A stretch of DNA of 6,238 nucleotides from an uncultured Oxalobacteraceae bacterium (GTDB lineage Bacteria; Pseudomonadota; Gammaproteobacteria; Burkholderiales; Burkholderiaceae). Within the stretch, counting starts at the first letter, position 1. Each line of letters opens with the position of its first letter. A program made the translations under genes and the position numbers. Of the stretch, positions 1 through 6,068 are shown one piece after another. The DNA is taken from assembly GCA_946479255.1 (NCBI GenBank), contig CAMLFK010000284.1, forward strand, positions 1 through 6,238, in the 5' to 3' direction. The notes below the pieces were generated by a model, which made no database searches, was not told where the DNA came from, and worked only from the letters and a program-made list of their open reading frames with translations.

Positions 1-54
1 GCCGTGTTGATCACGTATCCCGAGTACGAAGAACTGGACAAGGTATTCAAATGA
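1..54 (+). CDS. 3' end of an unidentified gene (partial)
   Basis: Only the last 17 codons and the TGA stop (52-54) are inside the window; the peptide ends ITYPEYEELDKVFK. This is too little to assign a family. The frame is open from base 1, and its stop overlaps the next start as ATGA, the usual signature of translational coupling inside an operon. Because the next gene is a sugar amidotransferase, this gene probably belongs to the same polysaccharide biosynthesis cluster; that is inference from position only. The C-terminal residues do not obviously match a HisH- or HisF-type partner protein. Confidence 0.6.
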   Translation, partial: AVLITYPEYEELDKVFK

Positions 55-1220
55 CGTCGATTACGGAACACTACAACTATTCGGCCGTGCCGGACCAGGC
101 CTACCGGGTTTGCACCCGCTGCATCATGAACACGGCGGCGGACCGCAGTATCAGCTTCGATGAAATGGGCCTGTGCAGTCACTGTCAGCGCTACGACCGG
201 CTGGTGAGCGCGCGCCGGCTGCAGGGCGAGCAGGGGCGCGAAGCGTTGCAGGCGCTGGTCGAGCGCATCAAGGCAGCCGGCCGCCGACGCGAGTACGACT
301 GTATCGTTGGCGTCAGCGGCGGCGTGGACAGTACCTACGTGGCCTGGCTGGTCAAGCAGCACGGGCTGCGCCCGCTGGCGGTACACTTCGACAATGGCTG
401 GAATTCCGAACTGGCGACCAGGAACATCGAGCTGGTGCTGCGCAATCTCGGCATCGACCTGCATACCCATGTCGTCGACTGGGAAGAGTTCCGCGACCTG
501 CAGCTCGCCTTCCTCAAGGCGTCGACGCCGGATGGGGAGATCCCGACCGACCATGCGATCGGCGCCTTGCTGTGGAAACAGGCGGCATCGCGGGGCATCA
601 AGTACATCATATCGGGGATGAATTTCGCCACCGAATCGATCAGCGTGCCGGAATGGTCGTACGGGCATTCCGACTGGCGCTTCATCAAGGACATCCATCG
701 CCGCTTCGGCAGCGTAAAGCTGAAGACCTACCCGCGCTTCAGTCTGTTCTACCTGTTTTACGCCAACGTCCTGCGCGGCACGCGCATCGTGTCCATCCTC
801 AACTACGTCGATTACGACAAGGACGAGGCCATGGCTTTGCTGAGCAGCCAGCTTGGCTGGAAGGGCTACGGGGGCAAGCACCACGAATCGATCTACACGC
901 GCTTCTACCAGGGCTATATCCTGCCGCGCAAATTCGGCGTCGACAAACGGTATGGCCACCTGTCGGACCTGATCAATGCCGGACAGATCAGCCGGGCGCA
1001 GGCGCTCGCGGAAATGCAGCGGCCGCCCTACCCGGAAGAGCTGCAGCAGCAAGACCTGGCCTATGTGGCGAAGAAGCTGCGCCTGTCGACAGAGCAGTTT
1101 GCGGAAATCATGGGTGCGCCGGTCAAGTCATTCAGGGACTATCGCAACCTGTACGGTGTGGTGCAGTTCCTGCGTAATGCGGTCAATGCGCTGCGCAAGC
1201 GCCACCTTTACCCACGCTAG
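51..1220 (+). CDS. N-acetyl sugar amidotransferase (WbpG/PseA/LegG-like)
   Basis: Predicted ATP-dependent amidotransferase of 389 residues that converts an N-acetyl group on a nucleotide sugar to an acetamidino group during surface polysaccharide synthesis in the cytoplasm. Two Cys pairs, C21-x2-C24 and C42-x2-C45, form a likely zinc knuckle, and the PP-loop S89-GGVD-S94 follows a beta strand (CIVGV), the ATP-pyrophosphatase signature of this family. The next strand, LAVHFDNGWN (109-118), is also typical. The length is normal and the protein looks complete. The start at 51 is supported by the ATGA overlap with the upstream stop and by AAGG at 40-43, 7 nt before the ATG. Family members take ammonia from a HisH-like glutaminase, usually with a HisF-like partner; neither is seen downstream, where the next gene is convergent, so they would have to lie upstream or elsewhere. 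The exact sugar substrate cannot be told. Confidence 0.88.
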   Translation: MTSITEHYNYSAVPDQAYRVCTRCIMNTAADRSISFDEMGLCSHCQRYDRLVSARRLQGEQGREALQALVERIKAAGRRREYDCIVGVSGGVDSTYVAWLVKQHGLRPLAVHFDNGWNSELATRNIELVLRNLGIDLHTHVVDWEEFRDLQLAFLKASTPDGEIPTDHAIGALLWKQAASRGIKYIISGMNFATESISVPEWSYGHSDWRFIKDIHRRFGSVKLKTYPRFSLFYLFYANVLRGTRIVSILNYVDYDKDEAMALLSSQLGWKGYGGKHHESIYTRFYQGYILPRKFGVDKRYGHLSDLINAGQISRAQALAEMQRPPYPEELQQQDLAYVAKKLRLSTEQFAEIMGAPVKSFRDYRNLYGVVQFLRNAVNALRKRHLYPR

Positions 1221-1263
1221 GCAGGGACGGCGCTTGCCATGACGCTCGGAATCGGCGTCCCGA

Positions 1264-2694
1264 CTAGGCGTCGTTGTCCTCGGTCGAGGTTTCCAGCCGA
1301 ACTTCGCCGAGGCCGATGACCTGGCCTGTCGGACCCTGTTCACCGTCAACCCGTACAAACGAGACGGACAGCAGGCCGATCCTGGACGCCGCTCCGGCAA
1401 ATACGGCGCGTCTGATCCGGTAACGCAACCGGGCAGGATTCCCATGGTGCGCGGCGCCGCTGATTTCGAAGGCGCCGAGGGTACCGATGGCAATGGACTG
1501 CGATTTGCTGGAAGCGTCCGGCGAGAGGTTCAGGATGACCCGATAGTAGTAGCCGCCCAGTTTTCCAGCGTCGGTGATCACGACGTTATCGAGAACAACC
1601 TGGACGGAACGATAGCGTTGCGGGCTGGCGCGCAGGGAGGTGGCGGCCCCGGTCCCGATTTGCGCCAGGGCCCGCATGTGTTCCGAGTCTACCGGCAACT
1701 GCACACTGATCGACCTGTCATCAAGGCTGACATCGAGCGCGCCGCCGATCGCGAACGTCTGATCGCTCGTCTGCCGTGACGGCGATATCCTGAATGAACC
1801 GAGCGGCGGCTGCGTTCCCACGGCTTCGTTCGGCGTCGCCTGCACGAGATCGGGGGACGAGAGCGCGGATCGGGCCGACGGCAGCCTGGTCGGGAAGCTC
1901 TCGTTCTGGTAGCGGTATCCCAAAGTCGTCCGCGTGCCGTAGGTGGACGACCGCGGCATCGTCAACGAACTCGTGTAGATATGCGACCCGGACCAGTAAG
2001 CGCTGCCGAGGGCCGGCATCTTCCGTCCGTTGCCGGCACTCACCCAGGCCACCCAGAGCCGGTCGACATTGGCATGGTGCAGCCAGAAAATCGGGTCCGT
2101 CGGCGACAGCATATCGGACATCACGCCGCCAATGATGTTGTGGACCAGGTTGTGAGGTGCCGATTCGAAACTGGGCTCGAATGCATTGGCGCTATTCGTC
2201 GGGAAGTTAATGAGGCTTGAAGAAAACGGCGCCATGCTCAGGGCTTGCCGTACATTATTGTTGACACGGGAAACGTAGAGTGGATTGCCCCCGTTCGGAT
2301 TCGTGAATTCGGCTGGCAATGTTGGGTTCGTATAGTAATCCCAATACGGGAGAACAAGTTGAGAGTCGCCCGAAACTGCGCGTATCTGGCGCTCGAAATA
2401 ATAGATGTAGCCACGGTGCCATGCGAAGAAATACGGAATGGAATGCGGGCAACGGTTCAGGTGAATGTTCGTCCAGAAAGACCAGCTCTTGGGATCGGTG
2501 GCCGTCGTGTTGCTTTTCATAAGCTTCACCGCTCGCAGGAATGCATCATAATGCGGCGTCGTCTTGAACGCCTGCCATTCCGGGCGAACCATTAATGTCG
2601 TCTGGCCAAATGCCTTTGGGAGTATTGTCGATGCGCCGAGCAACATCACGGATCGCTGCATAAAATTTCTTCTGCCCATCAGATCATGCCTCAT
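1264..2694 (-). CDS. Tat-exported tyrosinase with C-terminal beta domain
   Basis: Type-3 copper oxidase that hydroxylates monophenols and oxidises o-diphenols to quinones. Numbered from the ATG at 2694 (476 residues), residues 1-30 carry a twin-arginine signal (GRRNFMQ at 7-13, then VMLLGAS) with cleavage predicted near AFG/Q, so the enzyme should be exported folded with copper. CuA ligands are H78, H84 and H93 (IHLNRCPH, then AWHRGY), with C82 two residues before H84, as in tyrosinases that form a Cys-His thioether. CuB ligands are H181, H185 and the HH pair 206-207 (HNLVHN; DPIFWLHHANVDRLW). From about residue 313 to the end is a beta-rich domain resembling the C-terminal domain of polyphenol oxidases, which may shield the active site. 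Start choice: AAGGAG (2701-2706) is 6 nt from this ATG and only 3 nt from the adjacent ATG at 2697; an upstream ATG at 2757 would put residues before the Tat motif and has no clear ribosome site. It stands alone, convergent with the amidotransferase. Substrate and role (melanin, matrix cross-linking) are unknown. Confidence 0.9.
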   Translation of the reverse strand: MRHDLMGRRNFMQRSVMLLGASTILPKAFGQTTLMVRPEWQAFKTTPHYDAFLRAVKLMKSNTTATDPKSWSFWTNIHLNRCPHSIPYFFAWHRGYIYYFERQIRAVSGDSQLVLPYWDYYTNPTLPAEFTNPNGGNPLYVSRVNNNVRQALSMAPFSSSLINFPTNSANAFEPSFESAPHNLVHNIIGGVMSDMLSPTDPIFWLHHANVDRLWVAWVSAGNGRKMPALGSAYWSGSHIYTSSLTMPRSSTYGTRTTLGYRYQNESFPTRLPSARSALSSPDLVQATPNEAVGTQPPLGSFRISPSRQTSDQTFAIGGALDVSLDDRSISVQLPVDSEHMRALAQIGTGAATSLRASPQRYRSVQVVLDNVVITDAGKLGGYYYRVILNLSPDASSKSQSIAIGTLGAFEISGAAHHGNPARLRYRIRRAVFAGAASRIGLLSVSFVRVDGEQGPTGQVIGLGEVRLETSTEDNDA

Positions 2695-2700
2695 CATGAG

Positions 2701-2706
2701 CTCCTT
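2701..2706 (-). promoter_or_regulatory. Ribosome binding site of the tyrosinase
   Basis: Read on the minus strand this is AAGGAG, followed by CTC and two ATG codons in a row (2697 and 2694). Spacing is 3 nt to the first and 6 nt to the second, so the second is the better start. It excludes the longer reading from 2757. Confidence 0.7.
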
Positions 2707-2749
2707 GAAATACCTACAGATCTCGAATTGCCTCGCCCTTTGCAAAATT

Positions 2750-2799
2750 ATTGGCAATATATTTCCGCCAATTGCATATCATTTCTACTGAAATGCAAT
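2750..2799 (-). promoter_or_regulatory. Candidate tyrosinase promoter/operator with nested palindromes
   Basis: Three inverted repeats lie 55-105 nt upstream of the tyrosinase start. ATTGGC-N11-GCCAAT spans 2750-2772 and has the T-N11-A geometry often bound by LysR-type regulators. ATTGCAT-N15-ATGCAAT spans 2771-2799. CATTTC-N4-GAAATG is nested inside it at 2780-2795. A -10-like TATATT (minus strand, 2761-2756) falls inside the first palindrome, which would place transcription start near 2749; no convincing -35 box goes with it. The palindromes are seen directly; binding by any regulator is inference. Confidence 0.35.
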
Positions 2800-2942
2800 C
2801 TTTACGTTATTCTCACTATTTGCGGATTTTTTGATTGGCTTCATGTGTTCCAGAAGCGTGATATGACTTGATGAATTGCGTGCTTGTGCACTTCGAATTC
2901 CGATTACACTGACGTTTTTTCGCAATTCACGAAAGCCATATG

Positions 2943-2976
2943 AAAACACCCTACGAGCCTGGGCTTCGTAGGGTGT
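2943..2976 (-). terminator. Rho-independent terminator of the beta-helix gene
   Basis: A perfect 11-bp stem, ACACCCTACGA (2946-2956) with TCGTAGGGTGT (2966-2976), encloses a short loop. On the minus strand it is followed by TTTT then CAT. It lies 25 nt past the stop codon of the beta-helix gene and separates that transcript from the tyrosinase gene. Confidence 0.8.
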
Positions 2977-3000
2977 GACAATAGAGCGGTCCCGACAGGT

Positions 3001-4149
3001 TTAGTTGGCGTTCGTCTCGTAGGCGCCCATATCGATGCGATAGCCACGGGCCTTGCCGTCGAAGTCGGTCTGGGGCGCGTAGGTGGTCTGGCCCCTGTTG
3101 ATGGCCGGCGACGTGGTCTTCAGGCGATAGTTGCCGCCACCGTTGGAGAGGTAGCTGACGAACTGCGGATCGGTGCCGATGATGCCGGTCCTGGTGGCGC
3201 TGCTCGGGCTGGCCAGGTCGAAGTTCGTGCGGTTCGCATAGACCAGGTTGTTGGCGACGCTGTTGCCGACGTCTTCGGACGCGATCGGACCCTGGATGCC
3301 GCCGCCGTTCGCATAGATGATGTTGTTGTGGATCTGGATGCCGCGGGTCGGGCAGCCGTTGTTGTACGCTTCCTTGCAGCCGCCGAAATACACGCCGTAG
3401 CCGCTGTTGGCGAACAGGGTGTTATTCATGACCAGGATGTTGTGGTCGTCATGGCCCATGTTGATGCCCTGGCTGGTGCCGTTGACCACGTTGTTGATGA
3501 TCTTGCCCGACGACGAGTGGTAGATGCCCTGGATCCAGCCGCAGCCACCGCCGACATTGTTCACCCTGTTGCCGATGATGTCATAGTTGCTGTAGGCCTT
3601 ACCGCGGCCCTGGTCGGCGACGATGCCGCCGCCCCCGCGGTTGTCGCAGCCGGAGGCCATCGCAACGTCGTGGATCCAGCTGTTCTTGACCGACGAATTG
3701 CCGCCATTCAGATAGATGCCGACACGCGCGGTGCTGCTGCCGGCGCCATTGAACTGGAAGCCGTCGATATCCGTATAGCCGCCCCGGGCGGTCCACATCG
3801 TATAGGCGCTGCCGGCCGGACGCAGGATCGCGCCGTACTTCGTGTCCGAAACGAAGCGGATGCGCGCGGACGAAGTGCCATTCACGGTCGAGGTGATGGT
3901 CTCCGTGTAGGTGCCGGGCGCCACGTGGACCGTATAGCCGGGTCGTGCCAGGTTGGCGGCGCGCTGGATGGTGCGCAGCGGGGCGCTGCTCGACGTGCCG
4001 GTGTTCGTGTCCCTGCCTGCGGTCGACACATAGAGGTCGGCGGCCGAGGCGACGGTACAAGTCATCATTGCGACTGCAAAACCAGTCAGCAGGGGGGCGG
4101 TCAATGCGCTGTTTGCGAACGAAAAAGTTTTCAAGGGAAAGCCACTCAT
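3001..4149 (-). CDS. Secreted right-handed parallel beta-helix protein
   Basis: Exported protein of 382 residues from the ATG at 4149. Residues 1-36 form a signal peptide (Lys near the start, hydrophobic PLLTGFAVA, cleavage predicted after ASA). The mature part begins ADLYVS and has the DUF1565-like opening of secreted beta-helix proteins (SSAPLRTIQRA at 54-64; VHVAPGTY follows). Asn pairs mark successive helix turns at 197-198, 219-220, 242-243, 275-276 and 300-301, giving rungs of 22-33 residues with an asparagine ladder. The C-terminal DFDG...DMGAYE (362-378) is the ending seen in choice-of-anchor Q type beta-helix proteins. Related folds include polysaccharide lyases, but no catalytic set can be picked out, so polysaccharide binding or cleavage is only a guess. 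The start is uncertain: there is no good ribosome site before 4149, and a TTG at 4197 would add 16 residues. It has its own terminator and is monocistronic. Confidence 0.85.
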   Translation of the reverse strand: MSGFPLKTFSFANSALTAPLLTGFAVAMMTCTVASAADLYVSTAGRDTNTGTSSSAPLRTIQRAANLARPGYTVHVAPGTYTETITSTVNGTSSARIRFVSDTKYGAILRPAGSAYTMWTARGGYTDIDGFQFNGAGSSTARVGIYLNGGNSSVKNSWIHDVAMASGCDNRGGGGIVADQGRGKAYSNYDIIGNRVNNVGGGCGWIQGIYHSSSGKIINNVVNGTSQGINMGHDDHNILVMNNTLFANSGYGVYFGGCKEAYNNGCPTRGIQIHNNIIYANGGGIQGPIASEDVGNSVANNLVYANRTNFDLASPSSATRTGIIGTDPQFVSYLSNGGGNYRLKTTSPAINRGQTTYAPQTDFDGKARGYRIDMGAYETNAN

Positions 4150-4421
4150 CAATAAACGAAGGAGTAACTTTGACGAGGGGAAACTGCCAAAGTTCAACGT
4201 TTCGCGAAATAAATTTCCCTCAGTAATAGTTTTTCTACAGAAGTTTCTCGTGCGTTATATGTGTGGTCTGATCAAAAACTTGGATGGCCCTGACGCCGTG
4301 TTCGACAACAGCGGCGTTCTTTTGAACCGGCGAGCATGGCGCTGATTGACAATCGATAAAGGCCGCGCTGGCGAAGGTCGGGAAAATAGGTGAGGTTCCC
4401 AGCTTCGGATCATTTGTCGGA
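4150..4421. other. Divergent intergenic region, beta-helix gene / methyltransferase
   Basis: Noncoding stretch of 272 bases that must hold both outward-facing promoters. On the minus strand TATAAC (4259-4254) is the best -10-like hexamer for the beta-helix gene, without a matching -35. On the plus strand a perfect TTGACA (4346-4351) has no -10 hexamer at 16-18 nt. A 10-bp palindrome, TTTCGCGAAA, sits at 4200-4209. A terminator-like hairpin is at 4293-4323. A 28-codon frame at 4259-4345 begins MCGLIKNLDG but has no ribosome site and no recognisable family. Confidence 0.45.
4293..4323 (+). terminator. Candidate orphan terminator or leader attenuator
   Basis: ACGCCGTGTT (4293-4302) pairs with AACA-g-CGGCGT (4307-4317) as a 10-bp stem with one bulged G and the loop CGAC. 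The stem runs into TTCTTTTG on the plus strand, the layout of an intrinsic terminator. No plus-strand gene lies upstream, since the neighbour runs the other way. It could end a small transcript, attenuate the methyltransferase leader, or be chance. Confidence 0.35.
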
Positions 4422-5126
4422 ATGTACATGGCTCACCACACTGAATCGACTCGCATTCAATTGCAAGGCAGAATCGCCACTTGGCTGAGACGACCGTTCG
4501 CCCATAAGCTGCGTTCGCTTTCGAACAAGACAGCGGGTGGAGTGAACTGGATGGAGGACCAGCTGTTCGAAAAATGGCATGGCCTCGACTGCAGCGGTTT
4601 TATCGATGGGCACGAACTCGAAACCAGTCATTCGTCGGCGCGCGCGCACTCACGGGCCTACCAGGCCGTTACCTGCGTGGCGATTCGGACATTGCTCAAT
4701 GAGGCAATGAAGACCGGCATCGTATTCGACCAGTTCATCGATCTCGGCTCGGGCAAGGGAAAGGCGTGCTTTTATGCTGCCGCCAACTACCGGTTTCGAC
4801 GGCTCGTCGGCGTCGAGTTTTCGGAGCCGCTGGTGCAGGCGGCGGACCGTAACGTCGGGAAATTTGGCGCCGATAATATCTGCTTCGTCAACGCCGACGC
4901 AGCCAGTTTCTCACTTCCGGCCGGAAATAATCTGGTCTACCTGTTCAACCCATTTGGCGAGGCGATTCTGCTCGAATTCCTGAAAAACAATATGGACAAG
5001 TTCAGGCGGAGCCAGTCGATCATCGCGTACGCCAACGACAAGCACCGGTTGTGCCTCGCAAAAGCCGGTTTTGTCACGCTCTTCAGGAACCAGGATTCCC
5101 AGAGCTCGCTGCACCAATACCTGTAA
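4422..5126 (+). CDS. Class I SAM-dependent methyltransferase, function unknown
   Basis: Cytoplasmic protein of 234 residues with a Rossmann-type methyltransferase core. Motif I is [10 protein letters not shown] (105-114), which binds S-adenosylmethionine. The acidic residue after strand 2 is E132 in VGVEFS, motif III carries NADA (157-160), and the strand 4 motif is [10 protein letters not shown] (171-180). This DLGSGKG / GVE / YLFNPF set marks a widespread bacterial family whose substrate has, to my knowledge, not been settled. The N-terminal 100 residues are mostly helical and may form a substrate lid; they include [11 protein letters not shown], which leads into the core as in relatives. 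The protein ends ...GFVTLFRN...LHQYL and looks complete. ATG codons at 4422 and 4428 are both possible; the only ribosome-like sequence is a weak CGGA, 7 nt before 4428 ATG. There is no good terminator after it; the uvrB remnant starts 14 nt downstream on the other strand. Confidence 0.8.
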   Translation: MYMAHHTESTRIQLQGRIATWLRRPFAHKLRSLSNKTAGGVNWMEDQLFEKWHGLDCSGFIDGHELETSHSSARAHSRAYQAVTCVAIRTLLNEAMKTGIVFDQFIDLGSGKGKACFYAAANYRFRRLVGVEFSEPLVQAADRNVGKFGADNICFVNADAASFSLPAGNNLVYLFNPFGEAILLEFLKNNMDKFRRSQSIIAYANDKHRLCLAKAGFVTLFRNQDSQSSLHQYL

Positions 5127-5140
5127 AGCAAAAGCGGCCT

Positions 5141-5435
<295 letters not shown>

Positions 5436-5465
5436 AGTAAACGGTTGAGTGACCCCGCCTTGCTA

Positions 5466-5492
5466 TAAATATGCATTTTATTTGCATATTTA
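5466..5492. promoter_or_regulatory. Candidate NsrR-type operator upstream of the hemerythrin gene
   Basis: Perfect inverted repeat TAAATATGCA (5466-5475) N7 TGCATATTTA (5483-5492). Centred on 5479, the half-sites AATATGCATTT and ATTTGCATATT match the published NsrR consensus halves AAGATGCATTT and AAATGCATCTT, with the same one-base centre, at 10 of 11 and 8 of 11 positions. NsrR is an Rrf2-family iron-sulfur repressor that is released by nitric oxide, and hemerythrin-type proteins of the YtfE/DnrN group are classic members of its regulon. The right arm overlaps the proposed -35 box, which fits repression. The nsrR gene itself is not in the window. Confidence 0.6.
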
Positions 5493-5510
5493 AAACGATC
5501 GGGCTACACT
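5482..5510 (+). promoter_or_regulatory. Candidate sigma-70 promoter of the hemerythrin gene
   Basis: TTGCAT (5482-5487) and TACACT (5505-5510) are separated by 17 nt. The -35 hexamer matches the consensus at 3 of 6 positions and the -10 at 4 of 6, so it is weak to moderate. The -35 lies inside the right arm of the inverted repeat, the usual place for a repressor site. Transcription would start near 5517, about 50 nt before the start codon. Confidence 0.45.
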
Positions 5511-5555
5511 TCCTGTATAGATATTTCCTAACGGCATTAATCCGGTTCTGGTTTC

Positions 5556-5560
5556 AGGAG
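5556..5560 (+). promoter_or_regulatory. Ribosome binding site of the hemerythrin gene
   Basis: AGGAG lies 4 nt before the first and 7 nt before the second of two adjacent ATG codons (5565, 5568). The second has the better spacing and gives the N-terminus MNIDKFKHQH common in this family. Confidence 0.65.
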
Positions 5561-5567
5561 TTCCATG

Positions 5568-5990
5568 ATGAATATCGACAAGTTCAAGCACCAGCATGTA
5601 GCTATCCTCGATGGCATCGCGCGTTTGCGCGAGGCCGTGCAGGCGGGCATCGCGGGCAACGCCGACGACATTGCCACGGGCATCGTCAAGATCAGCGGCG
5701 TGATCAAACTGCATCTCGCTATCGAGGACAAGGTGCTGTATCCCGCCGTCGCCGAGAGCGCCGACCGCAAGCTCGCGCGGCTGGGCGAGTCCTACCAGCG
5801 CGAGATGAACGGCATCGCCGGCGAGTATTTCGCGTTCGCGTCGCGCTGGAACCTGCCGGCACGGTTGAAGGCCGATCCCGAAGGTTTCCGCGCCGACGCG
5901 AACCGCGTTCTGCGCGTCCTGTTCGATCGCATGCGGCGCGAGGACACCGAGTTCTATCCGGCGATCGACGCGGCCGCAGGGGCCATCTGA
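5568..5990 (+). CDS. Hemerythrin (HHE) domain protein
   Basis: Small cytoplasmic four-helix-bundle protein of 140 residues from the ATG at 5568 (141 from 5565). HHE proteins bind a non-haem di-iron site and serve in oxygen or nitric-oxide sensing, or in iron-centre protection and repair. Helix 1 carries K-H8-Q-H10, helix 2 carries H49-LAI-E53-D with VLYP after it, and helix 4 carries RREDTEFYP (E125). The usual His of the last H-x3-E pair is Arg (R121), and helix 3 (QREM...GEYFAFASRW) has no His. A full classical ligand set is therefore absent, as in a bacterial subgroup with this same N-terminus. No signal peptide or membrane segment. It is monocistronic, lies between two copies of the uvrB 3' end, and has an NsrR-like operator 75-100 nt upstream, so a role in nitric-oxide stress is plausible but inferred. 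Confidence 0.86.
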   Translation: MNIDKFKHQHVAILDGIARLREAVQAGIAGNADDIATGIVKISGVIKLHLAIEDKVLYPAVAESADRKLARLGESYQREMNGIAGEYFAFASRWNLPARLKADPEGFRADANRVLRVLFDRMRREDTEFYPAIDAAAGAI

Positions 5991-6020
5991 GCCACAGTGA
6001 TTGCGGCGGTCCCAGGCATG

Positions 6021-6045
6021 AAAAAACGGCTCCGCAGAGCCGTTT
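6021..6045 (-). terminator. Rho-independent terminator of uvrB
   Basis: The 9-bp stem AAACGGCTC (6024-6032) / GAGCCGTTT (6037-6045) has the loop CGCA. On the minus strand the stem ends in TTT and continues with TTT, giving six U residues. It lies 23 nt past the uvrB stop. Being 34 nt after the hemerythrin stop, it may also end that transcript from the other side, though only three U follow there. Confidence 0.75.
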
Positions 6046-6068
6046 CGCTGGATACCGGGCGCAAGCCC

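Larger units (their letters stand above)
2698..2942. other. AT-rich noncoding stretch between tyrosinase and beta-helix gene
   Basis: About 245 bases without a credible gene. It is clearly richer in A and T than the surrounding coding DNA, with runs such as TTTTTT at 2828-2833 and 2915-2920. It contains the tyrosinase ribosome site, the palindromes at 2750-2799, and a wider 9-bp inverted repeat TGAATTGCG (2872-2880) / CGCAATTCA (2921-2929) separated by 40 nt. Short open frames here have no ribosome sites or recognisable products. Such DNA is a typical target for H-NS-like silencing, but that is inference. Confidence 0.5.

Noticed and set aside
173..1177. Open frame of 334 codons within the amidotransferase gene
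   Set aside because: Arg/Ala/Pro-rich shadow frame typical of GC-rich DNA; the overlapping frame has the zinc and PP-loop motifs.
1224..1261. GGGACG/CGTCCC inverted repeat between convergent genes as a bidirectional terminator
   Set aside because: Only 6 bp with a 26-nt loop and no U tract on either strand.
2695..2757. Longer tyrosinase start at 2757
   Set aside because: It would place about 20 residues before the Tat motif and the strong AAGGAG site within the coding region; no ribosome site precedes it.
3328..4155. Open frame of 275 codons on the plus strand opposite the beta-helix gene
   Set aside because: Its Val/Ala/Asp-rich product mirrors the Asn- and Gly-rich rungs of the real gene (AAC read backwards as GTT). 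It has no recognisable domain and covers the promoter-side end implausibly.
4259..4345. 28-codon frame beginning MCGLIKNLDG
   Set aside because: No ribosome site, interrupted by the terminator-like stem, and no recognisable family; the MCG start alone does not support an asparagine-synthase-like remnant.
4346..4351. Perfect TTGACA as the methyltransferase -35 box
   Set aside because: At 16-18 nt spacing the DNA is GC-rich with no -10-like hexamer, so it is probably chance or needs an activator.
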